A stretch of DNA of 64,000 nucleotides, from contig NZ_JAQIYM010000003.1 in NCBI RefSeq assembly GCF_028823535.1, positions 1-64,000 of the forward strand. Reading direction: 5' to 3'. This stretch comes from Pseudomonas serbica (GTDB lineage: Bacteria > Pseudomonadota > Gammaproteobacteria > Pseudomonadales > Pseudomonadaceae). The translations under genes and the position numbers were made by a program. Within the stretch, counting starts at the first letter, position 1, and every line of letters begins with the position of its first letter. Below are positions 1 through 9,191 of this stretch, in pieces. Under the pieces are notes generated by a model, which was not told where the DNA came from, ran no database searches, and was given only the letters and a program-made list of their open reading frames with translations.

Positions 1-2
1 AA

Positions 3-50
3 CATCGCCAGCAGGCTGGCTCCTGTAGGAGCTGGCTTGCCAGCGATGGT
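3..50. repeat. REP pair, family C (GGCAAGCCAGCTCCTAC type)
   Basis: A degenerate inverted pair: the right arm reads GTAGGAGCTGGCTTGCCAGC and the left arm is a shortened reverse complement (ATCGCCAGCAGGCTGGCTCC). The same repeat family recurs near 33.9 kb and 44.1 kb. It lies about 150 bases upstream of the permease gene and is non-coding. Confidence 0.75.
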
Positions 51-203
51 GTCACCTCGGTTTCAAGGCAGGAACCGGCATTAGGCACCACCGGGCTCCA
101 ACCCAAATAAGTCATAACAATAACTACCGATCCGGGCGGCGTCTCCAAGCGCCGCCACGGTCCCGGACACCCGAAATCTGCCGATTTCACGGAGCAAACA
201 CAC

Positions 204-1688
204 ATGAGTGCATCACCCGATCTCTCTTCGGTCATCGCCGACAGCGATGCCGAGCAGCTGCGTAAACTGGGCTACACCTCCAACTTCAACCGCAGCATGA
301 GCCTGTGGGAAAACTTCGCCCTGGGCTTCACCTATCTCTCTCCGGTCGTAGGGGTTTATACCCTCTTCGGCCTGTGCCTCGCCGCTGGCGGGCCGCCGAT
401 GTTCTGGGCCTACCTGCTGGTCGGTTGCGGCCAGTTGCTGGTGTGCCTGATCTTCGGTGAGGTGGTTTCGCAGTTCCCGATTTCCGGTGGCGTGTACCCA
501 TGGGCCCGTCGCCTGGTGGGCAAGCGCTGGGCGTGGATGGTCGGCTGGATCTACTCCATCGCCCTGTGCGTGACCATAGCCGCCGTTGCGGTCGGCGCCG
601 GCCCGTACCTGGCCGCCATGCTTGGTTTTGAACCGAACAACAACACCAACATCGTCATTGCCCTGGTACTGACCCTGTTTGCCACCCTGGTCAACCTCAG
701 CGGCACCAAGGTGTTGGCGCGCATTGCCATGTTCGGCTTCCTCTGCGAACTGGTGGGGGCGGTGATCGTCGGTGTCTACCTGCTGGTCTTCGAACGCCAT
801 CAGTCGATCAGCGTGCTGTTCAACACCTTCGACATCAGCGTCGACGGCTCGTACCTGCCGGCCTTTCTCACCGCCTCGCTGGCGGGGATGTTCCTGTACT
901 ACGGCTTCGAGGCCTGCGGCGACGTGGCCGAAGAAACCCCGAACCCGAGCAAGCAGATCCCGGTGGCCATGCGCATGACCATCTACATCGGCGGCATCGC
1001 GGCGATGTTCGCCTGCCTGGCGCTGATCCTCGCCGTGCCGGATATGCAGGCGGTGATCGATGGCACCGACAAGGACCCGGTCGGCACCATCCTCAACAAC
1101 GCCTTCGGCCCGGTCGGCTCGAAAATGGTGATGGGTGTGGTGATGATTTCCTTCATCTCCTGCGTCATCAGCCTGCAAGCGGCGGCGAGTCGCCTGCTGT
1201 ACTCCTACGCCCGGGACGAAATGGTCATCGGCAGCGGACTGCTGAAGAAGATTTCTCCGACAACCCAGGTTCCGGTTGCAGCGCTGTTCGTGTCCGGCGT
1301 CCTGCCGGCGCTGATCATCATCCTCGGTTTCTTCCTGCAGGATGCAGTCGCCACCATCGTCAGCTTCGCCGCCATCGGCATCTACCTGGCCTTCCAGATG
1401 ATCGTACTCGCGGCGCTGTACGCCCGCCTCAAAGGCTGGAAACCCAGCGGCAAATTCACCCTCGGCGCCTGGGGCTGGCCGGTGAACATCGGCGCGCTGG
1501 TCTATGGCGTCGGCGCAATCGTCAACATGGCCTGGCCGCGGACCCCGGACGCCGCGTGGTACATCAACTACGCCATGGTCCTGAGTACCGCCATCGTCAT
1601 CGGCCTGGGGTTGCTCTACATGTGGGTCGCCAAGCCGTATGACCACGGCAAGGCGCCAGCCGGGGATGCGTGGAAGGTTAGTCGATAA
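204..1688 (+). CDS. APC-superfamily amino-acid permease
   Basis: A 494-residue polytopic inner-membrane transporter, predicted to import an amino acid or related amine by secondary transport. About 12 hydrophobic segments run from residue 35 to 485, which is the usual length for the family. The first segment follows the motif SLWENFALGFTYLSPVVGV, a form seen in the amino acid/choline/GABA-type permease branch, and FYYGFEACGDVAEETPNPSK-like sequence near residue 235 is also typical. The start is supported by GGAG nine bases upstream. It appears monocistronic; a GC hairpin lies just after the stop near 1698-1722 but has no T-run. Substrate cannot be read from the sequence. Confidence 0.88.
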   Translation: MSASPDLSSVIADSDAEQLRKLGYTSNFNRSMSLWENFALGFTYLSPVVGVYTLFGLCLAAGGPPMFWAYLLVGCGQLLVCLIFGEVVSQFPISGGVYPWARRLVGKRWAWMVGWIYSIALCVTIAAVAVGAGPYLAAMLGFEPNNNTNIVIALVLTLFATLVNLSGTKVLARIAMFGFLCELVGAVIVGVYLLVFERHQSISVLFNTFDISVDGSYLPAFLTASLAGMFLYYGFEACGDVAEETPNPSKQIPVAMRMTIYIGGIAAMFACLALILAVPDMQAVIDGTDKDPVGTILNNAFGPVGSKMVMGVVMISFISCVISLQAAASRLLYSYARDEMVIGSGLLKKISPTTQVPVAALFVSGVLPALIIILGFFLQDAVATIVSFAAIGIYLAFQMIVLAALYARLKGWKPSGKFTLGAWGWPVNIGALVYGVGAIVNMAWPRTPDAAWYINYAMVLSTAIVIGLGLLYMWVAKPYDHGKAPAGDAWKVSR

Positions 1689-1883
1689 CGGAAGTTGCCC
1701 CGGTGCCAACGGGTACCGGGGGTACCTCGAGTCTGCAACAGGCAAGCATTTCGAAACAGTTCCCGGCGTCCCGCGGATGTACAGGTGTTGAGAGTGCTGC
1801 TTCAGCGTTCCGAACGCTCTGAGGATTGGTAAGGGAGAACATCCAGCCGCGGCAGATTTGCCGCGACTGAACGTTCCATTTCT

Positions 1884-2069
1884 TCAAAACCGCGAAACAC
1901 TGCGCATCGCATCCACCAGATAACGCATTGCAATACGGTCACTCTCCGACAACTCCCGATAGCGCTCCACCAACTTCATCTCCTCGCTATTGAGCCGACG
2001 TCTTCGCCGGCCAGTAGACAGGCACGCAAAAATTCCCAGGATTTCGGTGATGCCTTGTACTTTCGACAT
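1884..2069 (-). CDS. Small conserved-looking protein, 61 residues, function unknown
   Basis: Product begins MSKVQGITEILGIFACLSTG, followed by an Arg-rich stretch (RRRRR near residue 21-25) and a helical tail LVERYRELSESDRIAMRYL. The tail pattern, a YRxLSExDR motif before an amphipathic helix, resembles the C-terminal ends of XRE-type phage or plasmid regulators, but no helix-turn-helix is visible. AAGGA stands eight bases upstream of the ATG, which supports real translation. It is transcribed away from opgD, with a shared upstream region of about 400 bases. I do not recognise the family; a small basic regulator is one inference. Confidence 0.6.
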   Translation of the reverse strand: MSKVQGITEILGIFACLSTGRRRRRLNSEEMKLVERYRELSESDRIAMRYLVDAMRSVSRF

Positions 2070-2483
2070 GGACGATGTCCTTCTCTACGTCAAAGAAAAC
2101 TTCAGAAACCGCATCGCCCTACCCTTTTTTCAGCAGCCACCCTGCGGCCGCTGGAGCCCACCGGCCCGAAGGGCAGAAACCGGTCATGCCCATAGAATAG
2201 AAACTATCCGGGCGCTGAAAAGCAGTTTTTAGAGTAATTAGTCGAAAAAAGCAGAAATGCCCTCTAAATCAGAATCTGCTGTCGGAAACGTTAACCGACA
2301 TCTCTTGTTTCATTGCCGCGCCACCATCACGCCATCAATCATTTTTTCTGCGTAACCGAACGGTTTAAGCTATTGGTTATCTGTTTAAAGTCAGTTGCGT
2401 TTGGCCGAAGGCATGTCCGAACCGATATTTTTGATCCAGCAGTGCCAGGAACGGCGCGGGATCGTTCACGACAGGTTGTACTT
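2070..2483. other. Divergent intergenic region between the small protein and opgD
   Basis: This 414-base stretch is visibly more AT-rich than its neighbours and holds no convincing gene. It should carry the promoters for the two divergent genes. A perfect 6-bp inverted repeat, TGTCGG with CCGACA around a GTTAAC core, lies at 2280-2300 and could be a regulator site. The opgD reading frame stays open back to an ATG at 2313, but that extension lacks a signal peptide and a ribosome site and is not coding in my view. Confidence 0.5.
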
Positions 2484-4109
2484 ATGCATCGCAGGAATTT
2501 GCTCAAAGCCTCCATGGCCATTGCGGCCTACACCGGTTTGTCGGCCACCGGCCTGCTCGCTGCACGTGCCTGGGCAAGCAACGGCACGGCGGATGGCGAG
2601 GCTCAGGCGTTCGACTTCGAAGCGCTGAAGGTCCAGGCCAAGCAACTGGCCAGCAATCGCTACCAGGACACCAAGCAGGTGCTGCCGCCCACCCTGGCGA
2701 CCATGACCCCGCAGAACTTCAATGCCATTCGCTATGACGGCAAACATTCGTTGTGGAATGACCTGAATGGTCAGCTGGATGTGCAGTTTTTCCATGTGGG
2801 CATGGGTTTCCGCCAGCCGGTACGCATGTACAGCGTCGATCCGAATACCCACATGGCCCGCGAAGTGCACTTCCGCCCTTCGCTGTTCAACTATGAAAAT
2901 ACGTCGGTCGATACCCAGCAGCTCAAGGGCGACCTGGGCTTTTCCGGCTTCAAGCTGTTCAAGGCGCCGGAACTGGACAAACACGACGTGGTGTCTTTCC
3001 TCGGCGCCAGCTATTTCCGTGCGGTAGACGCCACCGGCCAGTACGGCTTGTCGGCCCGCGGCCTGGCGATCGACACCTATGCGAAGAAACGCGAAGAATT
3101 CCCCGACTTCACCAAGTTCTGGTTCGAGACGCCAGGCAAGGACAGCACGCGTTTCGTGGTCTACGCCCTGCTCGACTCGCCGAGCGCCACCGGCGCCTAC
3201 CGTTTTGACATCGATTGCCAGGCCGAGCGCGTGGTGATGGAGGTCGACGCCCACGTCAACGCGCGCACCGCCATCGAACAACTGGGCATCGCGCCGATGA
3301 CCAGCATGTTCAGCTGCGGCACCCACGAGCGGCGCATGTGCGACACCATTCACCCGCAGATCCACGACTCCGATCGCCTGGCGATGTGGCGTGGCAACGG
3401 CGAGTGGATCTGCCGCCCGCTGAACAACCCGGCGACCCTGCAATTCAACGCCTTCACCGACAAGGACCCGAAAGGTTTCGGCCTGGTGCAGACCGACCAC
3501 GAGTTCGCCAGCTACCAGGACACTGTCGACTGGTACAGCCGACGCCCGAGCCTGTGGGTCGAACCGACGACCGCGTGGGGCGAAGGCTCTATCGATCTGC
3601 TGGAAATTCCTACCACCGGCGAGACCCTCGATAACATCGTTGCCTTCTGGACTCCGAAAAAACCGGTCGCCGCTGGCGATTCGCTGAACTACGGCTACAA
3701 ACTCTACTGGAGCGCCCTGCCGCCCGTCGGCACACCGCTGGCACGGGTCAATGCGACCCGGTCGGGCATGGGCGGTTTCACCGAAGGCTGGGCGCCGGGC
3801 GAGCATTATCCGGAGGTCTGGGCCCGTCGTTTTGCCGTGGACTTCAACGGCGGCGGCCTGGATCGCCTACCCCCGGGCACCGGCATCGAACCGGTGGTCA
3901 CCTGTTCGAACGGCCAGGTGAAGGACTTCAACGTGCTGGTGCTCGATGACATCAAGGGCTACCGCATCACCTTTGACTGGTACCCGACCAACGACAGTGT
4001 CGAGCCGGTGGAGCTGCGGCTGTTCATCCGCAGCAATGACCGCACGCTGAGTGAAACCTGGTTGTACCAGTACTTCCCGCCAGCGCCGGACAAGCGCAAA
4101 TACAGCTGA
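2484..4109 (+). CDS. opgD: Periplasmic glucan biosynthesis protein OpgD (MdoD)
   Basis: OpgD acts in the periplasm on osmoregulated periplasmic glucans, linear beta-1,2 glucose chains, and affects their branching and length. The chosen start gives 541 residues, close to the 551 of the E. coli protein, and a Tat signal: [14 protein letters not shown] with twin Arg at 3-4, then a hydrophobic stretch to AWA near residue 31. A longer open frame begins at 2313 but would bury the Tat signal under 57 unrelated residues. The family body, rich in Trp and Tyr, covers about residues 50-535. No opgGH genes are adjacent. A strong hairpin terminator follows. Confidence 0.93.
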   Translation: MHRRNLLKASMAIAAYTGLSATGLLAARAWASNGTADGEAQAFDFEALKVQAKQLASNRYQDTKQVLPPTLATMTPQNFNAIRYDGKHSLWNDLNGQLDVQFFHVGMGFRQPVRMYSVDPNTHMAREVHFRPSLFNYENTSVDTQQLKGDLGFSGFKLFKAPELDKHDVVSFLGASYFRAVDATGQYGLSARGLAIDTYAKKREEFPDFTKFWFETPGKDSTRFVVYALLDSPSATGAYRFDIDCQAERVVMEVDAHVNARTAIEQLGIAPMTSMFSCGTHERRMCDTIHPQIHDSDRLAMWRGNGEWICRPLNNPATLQFNAFTDKDPKGFGLVQTDHEFASYQDTVDWYSRRPSLWVEPTTAWGEGSIDLLEIPTTGETLDNIVAFWTPKKPVAAGDSLNYGYKLYWSALPPVGTPLARVNATRSGMGGFTEGWAPGEHYPEVWARRFAVDFNGGGLDRLPPGTGIEPVVTCSNGQVKDFNVLVLDDIKGYRITFDWYPTNDSVEPVELRLFIRSNDRTLSETWLYQYFPPAPDKRKYS

Positions 4110-4116
4110 CGAAAAC

Positions 4117-4147
4117 AAAGCCCCGGCCAAATCGACCGGGGCTTTTG
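4117..4147. terminator. Bidirectional intrinsic terminator between opgD and the OYE gene
   Basis: GCCCCGGYC-type stem with a short loop: AAAGCCCCGG pairs with CCGGGGCTTT. T-rich tracts lie on both sides when read on either strand, so it can end both the opgD transcript and the convergent oxidoreductase transcript. Confidence 0.88.
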
Positions 4148-4160
4148 TTTGCAGCCTCAC

Positions 4161-5267
4161 TCAATCACGCAAATCCGACTCGTGAATCGGTTGGTCTCGA
4201 TGGGTCGCGCGGTGGTACTGCGCTGGCCATATGGCCTTGCGCCCGCCCAGGTCATCGTCGGCATGCAGCGCCCAATAGGGGTCACGCAACAGCTCACGAG
4301 CGAGGAAGATGATGTCGGCCTGACAGGTGCGCAGGATATGCTCGGCCTGTGCCGGTTCGGTGATCATGCCTACAGTGCCGGTGGCGATGCCTGACTCCTT
4401 GCGTACACGTTCTGCGAAACGGGTCTGATAACCCGGGCCTGTGGGGATTTCCGCGTTGACCGCCGTGCCGCCTGACGACACATCGATCAGGTCCACGCCG
4501 AGGCTTTTCAAGCGTCGCGCCAGCTCGACGGTTTCATCAGGATTCCAGCCATCCTCCACCCAGTCGGTGGCGGACACCCGCACAAACAACGGCAATTCTT
4601 CCGGCCACACCGCCCGCACCGCTTCGGTTACCTGCAACACCAGGCGAATACGATTTTCGAACGAGCCGCCGTACTGGTCACGCCGCTGATTACTCAGGGG
4701 CGACAGAAACTGGTGCAACAGGTAGCCATGGGCCGCATGCACTTCGACCACCTTGAAACCAGCGGTCAACGCGCGTTTCGCCGCCTCGACAAAGGCCTGA
4801 ATGACCTCGGCGATCTGGCCTTCGTCGAGCTGTATGGGTTGTGTGTGCTGGGGGTCGAAGGCGATCGGTGACGGGCCGACCGGCTGCCAGCCACCCTCGT
4901 CGACTTTTACGCTGCCATGCTTGCCGAGCCAGGGTCTATAGGTACTGGCCTTGCGTCCGGCATGGGCCAGCTGGATGCCGGCGACGGCGCCCTGGGCGGC
5001 AATGAAGCGAGTGATGCGTTGCAGCGGTTCGATCTGTTCATCGTTCCACAGGCCAAGGTCCTGGTCTGTGATACGCCCGTCGGCCGTGACCGCCGTGGCT
5101 TCGGTAAATACCAGTCCGGCGCCCCCGACAGCGCGGCTGCCGAGGTGGACCAGGTGCCAGTCATTGGCCAGGCCATCGACGCTCGAATACTGGCACATCG
5201 GCGACACCGCGATGCGGTTGAGCAGGGTCAATTGACGAAGGGTGTAGGGTTCAAGCAGCAGACTCAT
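4161..5267 (-). CDS. Old-yellow-enzyme family NADPH:flavin oxidoreductase (YqjM/XenA type)
   Basis: A 368-residue FMN-dependent ene-reductase forming a TIM barrel; the family reduces activated C=C bonds and some nitro compounds with NAD(P)H. The thermophilic-like/YqjM class is indicated by Cys25 and Tyr27 in VSPMCQYSS, which modulate the flavin, the substrate-binding His pair in VEVHAAHGYL, the QLAHAGRKAS motif after residue 95, and SNQRRDQYGGSFENR. A C-terminal Arg-containing phosphate site (FLARELLRDP) is present. It stands alone, converging on opgD. XenA is the closest Pseudomonas protein I know, but identity looks only moderate, so no symbol is given. Confidence 0.9.
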   Translation of the reverse strand: MSLLLEPYTLRQLTLLNRIAVSPMCQYSSVDGLANDWHLVHLGSRAVGGAGLVFTEATAVTADGRITDQDLGLWNDEQIEPLQRITRFIAAQGAVAGIQLAHAGRKASTYRPWLGKHGSVKVDEGGWQPVGPSPIAFDPQHTQPIQLDEGQIAEVIQAFVEAAKRALTAGFKVVEVHAAHGYLLHQFLSPLSNQRRDQYGGSFENRIRLVLQVTEAVRAVWPEELPLFVRVSATDWVEDGWNPDETVELARRLKSLGVDLIDVSSGGTAVNAEIPTGPGYQTRFAERVRKESGIATGTVGMITEPAQAEHILRTCQADIIFLARELLRDPYWALHADDDLGGRKAIWPAQYHRATHRDQPIHESDLRD

Positions 5268-5464
5268 GGGGCACCTCTCAAATCAGTGGTCAGGCTCCAG
5301 GGTTCTGTTTGAATAGTCGACGAGTGACAGGAAAAGGATGCAGCACCCGCCCCCGCGGGCAAAAAATTGACGAGACGTCACAAGGATAATCAAGCAGTGC
5401 TTAGAGCCTAGTCGACATCGGGGGATGAGGGAGGGTTCATCGAGATTCGGTGTCGGAAAGATCG

Positions 5465-5532
5465 CTTTTGCGAGCAGGCTCGCCCCCACAGGGTTCGCGC
5501 AAATCCTGTGGGAGCGAGCCTGCTCGCGAAAG
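5465..5532. repeat. REP pair (REPIN), family A
   Basis: Two inverted copies of GAGCAGGCTCGCYCCCAC separated by about 18 bases. The pair sits directly downstream of recJ (recJ stop at 5535) in the gap to the oxidoreductase gene. Confidence 0.85.
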
Positions 5533-5534
5533 GG

Positions 5535-7244
5535 TCAACGCGGTTCGATGTGGGCAATCATCAGTTGCACCGTCTCATTGCCGCGAAACTCGTTAACGTC
5601 GAGTTTATAGGCCAACTCCACCCACTTGATGGTCGGGTTCGGCCAGACCTCACGGTCGATGCCGAAGGCAATGCCGTCGAGCTTGACCGAGCCGCACTCG
5701 CTGCGCAGCACCACCTTGAGGTGCCGCTCGCCGACCACACGCTGCTCGACCAATTGAAACACTCCATGAAACAGCGGTTCCGGGAAGTGTTGCCCCCAAG
5801 GGCCGGCATGGCGCAAGGCACGGGCCAGTTCCAGGTGGAACTCCTCGACCGCCAGGGTGCCGTCCGACAACAGGCGCCCGGTCAGGTCTTCGTCGCGTAA
5901 TTGACGACGAACCTCGGCATCGAAGGCTTCGGCGAACAACGGAAAATTCGCCTCCGGCAGCGTCAGGCCGGCGGCCATGGCATGGCCACCGTATTTGGTG
6001 ATCAGGTTCGGATGCTGCGCCGCCACCACGCTCAGGGCGTCGCGAATATGAAAGCCCTGGACCGAACGTCCCGACCCCTTGAGCAAGCCCTCGCCGGCAT
6101 CGGCAAAGGCAATGGTCGGCCGGAAATAACGCTCTTTCATGCGCGAGGCGAGGATACCGATGACCCCTTGGTGCCATTCGGGATCGAACAGGCACAAGCC
6201 AAATGGCATCGATTCCACCGGCAAATCCTTGAGCTGGGCCAGCGCTTCACGCTGCATGCCCTGCTCGATGGATTTACGGTCCTGGTTCATCCCGTCCAGC
6301 TGCGCCGCCATCTCACGGGCCAGCGCCGCGTCGTCGGTCAGCAGGCATTCGATGCCCAGGCTCATGTCATCCAGTCGCCCGGCGGCATTGAGGCGCGGGC
6401 CGACGATAAACCCCAGGTCGGTGGAAGTGATGCGCGCATGATCACGCTTGGCCACTTCAAGAATCGCCTTGATTCCCGGCCGCGCGCGTCCGGCGCGAAT
6501 CCGCTCCAGGCCCTGATGCACCAGGATGCGGTTATTGGCATCCAGCGGCACCACGTCGGCCACGCTGCCCAAAGCCACCAGATCGAGCAACTCACCGATG
6601 TTCGGCTGCGGCTTGCTGGTGTACCAGCCAAGTTCGCGCAACCGCGCACGCAAAGCCATCAACACATAGAAAATCACCCCGACACCGGCCAGCGCCTTGC
6701 TCGGGAAGGTGCAACCGGGCTGGTTCGGATTGACGATGGCATCGGCCATTGGCAGTTCGTCGCCGGGCAAATGGTGGTCGGTGACCAACACGTTGAGCCC
6801 GGCCTTTTTCGCCGCGGCCACGCCTTCGACACTGGAGATGCCGTTGTCCACGGTAATCAGCAACTGAGGCTGGCGTTCCAGGGCCACGGCGACGATTTCC
6901 GGGGTCAGGCCGTAGCCGTAGTCGAACCGGTTGGGCACCAGGTAATCGACGTGCGCCGCACCCAGCAGGCGCAAGCCCAGCGTGCCCACGGTACTGGCTG
7001 TGGCGCCGTCGGCATCGAAGTCACCGACGATCAGGATCCGCTGACGCTGTTCGAGCGCGGTCACCAGCAAATCCACCGCCGCCTCGATACCCTTGAGCTG
7101 TTGGAACGGAATCAGCCGCGCCAGGCTCTTGTCCAGTTCGGCTTCGGATAACACGCCCCGCGCGGCGTACAGCCGGGTCAACAGCGGTGGAATATCACCG
7201 AGGAATGGCAGGGTGTCGGGCAGCAGGCGAGGTTCGATGCGCAT
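5535..7244 (-). CDS. recJ: Single-stranded-DNA-specific 5'-3' exonuclease RecJ
   Basis: RecJ degrades single-stranded DNA 5' to 3' in RecF-pathway recombination, mismatch repair and base excision repair. The product is 569 residues from the ATG at 7244 (MRIEPRLLPDTLPFLG), the normal length. The DHH phosphoesterase core is clear: DFDADGA at 75-81 (motif I), VDNG near 132-135, TDHHLPGD at 155-162 (motif III) and VNPN shortly after. DHHA1 and the C-terminal OB-type domain follow. An in-frame ATG 24 bases upstream exists but the extra residues are not typical. It follows the yaeQ-like gene by about 57 bases on the same strand, so co-transcription is likely. Confidence 0.96.
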   Translation of the reverse strand: MRIEPRLLPDTLPFLGDIPPLLTRLYAARGVLSEAELDKSLARLIPFQQLKGIEAAVDLLVTALEQRQRILIVGDFDADGATASTVGTLGLRLLGAAHVDYLVPNRFDYGYGLTPEIVAVALERQPQLLITVDNGISSVEGVAAAKKAGLNVLVTDHHLPGDELPMADAIVNPNQPGCTFPSKALAGVGVIFYVLMALRARLRELGWYTSKPQPNIGELLDLVALGSVADVVPLDANNRILVHQGLERIRAGRARPGIKAILEVAKRDHARITSTDLGFIVGPRLNAAGRLDDMSLGIECLLTDDAALAREMAAQLDGMNQDRKSIEQGMQREALAQLKDLPVESMPFGLCLFDPEWHQGVIGILASRMKERYFRPTIAFADAGEGLLKGSGRSVQGFHIRDALSVVAAQHPNLITKYGGHAMAAGLTLPEANFPLFAEAFDAEVRRQLRDEDLTGRLLSDGTLAVEEFHLELARALRHAGPWGQHFPEPLFHGVFQLVEQRVVGERHLKVVLRSECGSVKLDGIAFGIDREVWPNPTIKWVELAYKLDVNEFRGNETVQLMIAHIEPR

Positions 7245-7301
7245 GGGGTGACAGGGGCTTCTCTTCAATACGTAGGATAAAACCGGTGAGGCCGCGGCTG
7301 A

Positions 7302-7844
7302 TCAGCCGCGTTCGCCCAACAGCCATTGCAACTGGACTTCATGCTGGCCGCGGTCGTCGGTGACGAAAATCGTCCCTTCGCTGATCATCACGTCCCACTT
7401 GATGACGCGGGGCATGTCCTTGGCCAGGGTTTCTAGGACTTCCTGGGGAACAGCCGCGATGTTGACGTTTTTCAGGTTCTTGATCGCCGGGATCACCTTG
7501 CCTTCCCAGACCCGCAGGCTGCCGTAGGCCAGCAGGCTGGTGCGTTCGGTGCGGCGCGAGCACCAGGTCAGGCGGTCGGCATCCGGCTGGCCGACTTCGA
7601 TCCAGTGCAGGACACGGTCATCCAGGCTCTTTTCCCACAGGGCCGGTTCATCCACGTCTGACAGGCCACGGCCAAACGACAGTTGTTCGTTGTACCAGAG
7701 GGCGTAGGCCAGCAGGCGTACGGTCATGCGCTCTTCGGTTTCCGAAGGGTGGCGGGCGATGGTCTGCTTGACGGACTCGTAGACACTGCGATCGAGGTCG
7801 GTGAGGTTCAGTTCAAACTTGTAGGTCGTGGACGGCTGGGCCAT
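7302..7844 (-). CDS. YaeQ family protein
   Basis: A 180-residue protein of the YaeQ family, cytoplasmic proteins with a PD-(D/E)XK nuclease-like fold of unclear biochemical role. The start is placed at MAQPSTTYKFELNL; the upstream in-frame codons look unlike the family. Recognisable family segments are SETEERMTVRLLAYALWYNE (about 34-53), WIEVGQPDADRL and the C-terminal EGTIFVTDDRG. It lies upstream of recJ on the same strand, hinting at a shared transcript. Confidence 0.88.
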   Translation of the reverse strand: MAQPSTTYKFELNLTDLDRSVYESVKQTIARHPSETEERMTVRLLAYALWYNEQLSFGRGLSDVDEPALWEKSLDDRVLHWIEVGQPDADRLTWCSRRTERTSLLAYGSLRVWEGKVIPAIKNLKNVNIAAVPQEVLETLAKDMPRVIKWDVMISEGTIFVTDDRGQHEVQLQWLLGERG

Positions 7845-7991
7845 GAACGGGCTTCTTGATACGGGGAAAGGCGGCAAGTCTAACCGATGCAGCCACCAAT
7901 CAACGAATAGAAGCAGATCTCCCTTGGGCGCCTGACAGTCGGCTATGTTAAAACTCTGTACTCGCTCAATCTTTGTCCTACAGGAACCCGC

Positions 7992-9191
7992 ATGCCGTCT
8001 TCTGCCAAACCGCTCTCAGGTCTGAAAGTCATCGAACTGGGTACCTTGATCGCCGGCCCGTTTGCCTCGCGCATCTGCGCTGAATTCGGCGCCGATGTGG
8101 TCAAGGTCGAATCACCGGACGGCGGCGATCCATTGCGCAAATGGCGCAAGTTGTACGAAGGCACCTCGCTGTGGTGGTTCGTTCAGGCTCGCAATAAAAA
8201 GTCGCTGACGCTGAACCTCAAGCACCCGGACGGCCTGGCGATCCTGAAGAAACTGCTCAGTGAAGCAGACATCCTGATCGAGAACTTCCGCCCCGGCGTA
8301 CTGGAAAAACTCGGCTTGGGCTGGGAAGTCCTGCATGCCCTGAATCCCAAGCTGGTCATGGTGCGCCTCTCGGGCTTCGGCCAGACCGGCCCGATGAAGG
8401 ATCAGCCCGGGTTTGGCGCGGTCGGCGAATCCATGGGTGGTTTACGCTACATCACCGGGTTCGATGACCGGCCGCCGGTGCGCACCGGGATTTCCATCGG
8501 TGACTCGATTGCCGCACTGTGGGGCGTGATCGGTGCCCTGATGGCCCTGCGTCACCGCGAGGTCAATGGCGGTGAGGGGCAAGTGGTGGACGTGGCGCTC
8601 TACGAGGCGATCTTCGCCATGATGGAAAGTATGGTGCCGGAGTTCGACGTGTTCGGCTTCATCCGCGAGCGCACCGGCAACATCATGCCGGGCATCACGC
8701 CCTCCTCGATCCACACCAGTGCCGATGGCAAGCATGTGCAGATCGGCGCCAATGGCGATGCCATCTTCAAGCGTTTCATGCGGGTCTTAGGCCGCGAAGA
8801 CCTGGCCAACGACCCGGCGCTGGCCAGTAATGACGGCCGCGACAGTCGTCGCGACGAAATTTACGGGGTCATCGATCGCTGGGTCAATTCATTGCCCCTG
8901 GACAGCGTCATCGAACGCTTGAATCAGGCTGACGTACCGGCCAGCCGGATCTTCAGCGCCGAAGACATGTTCAGCGATCCCCAGTACCTCGCCCGGGAAA
9001 TGTTCCTGCAGGCCAAGCTGCCCGATGGCAAGGATTTCAAGATGCCGGGGATCGTGCCGAAACTCTCAGAGACACCCGGTGATTGTGAATGGGTCGGGCC
9101 GCAACTGGGTGAGCACAATGCCCAGGTACTCCAGGAACTTGGCTATGACGCGTCGCAGATCACACAGCTGCGCAAAGACGGAGCCATCTGA
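7992..9191 (+). CDS. CaiB/BaiF family (class III) CoA-transferase
   Basis: A 399-residue class III CoA-transferase, which moves CoA between carboxylic acids through an Asp-bound mixed anhydride. N-terminal LSGLKVIELGTLIAGPFAS, then ADVVKVESPDGGDP (CoA phosphate contact region), RNKKSLTLNL and the catalytic Asp171 in TGISIGDSIAAL. The CAIB domain continues through DVALYEAIFAMMESM to about residue 380. AGGA lies just before the ATG. The acyl substrate is not predictable and there is no neighbouring acyl-CoA enzyme. The next gene appears to begin inside its last 47 bases. Confidence 0.92.
   Translation: MPSSAKPLSGLKVIELGTLIAGPFASRICAEFGADVVKVESPDGGDPLRKWRKLYEGTSLWWFVQARNKKSLTLNLKHPDGLAILKKLLSEADILIENFRPGVLEKLGLGWEVLHALNPKLVMVRLSGFGQTGPMKDQPGFGAVGESMGGLRYITGFDDRPPVRTGISIGDSIAALWGVIGALMALRHREVNGGEGQVVDVALYEAIFAMMESMVPEFDVFGFIRERTGNIMPGITPSSIHTSADGKHVQIGANGDAIFKRFMRVLGREDLANDPALASNDGRDSRRDEIYGVIDRWVNSLPLDSVIERLNQADVPASRIFSAEDMFSDPQYLAREMFLQAKLPDGKDFKMPGIVPKLSETPGDCEWVGPQLGEHNAQVLQELGYDASQITQLRKDGAI

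Noticed and set aside
213..1745. Long minus-strand open frame of 510 codons opposite the permease gene
   Set aside because: Composition is Arg/His/Gly/Asp-rich without domains, as expected from the antisense of a GC-rich gene; the plus-strand permease has a clear family match and ribosome site.
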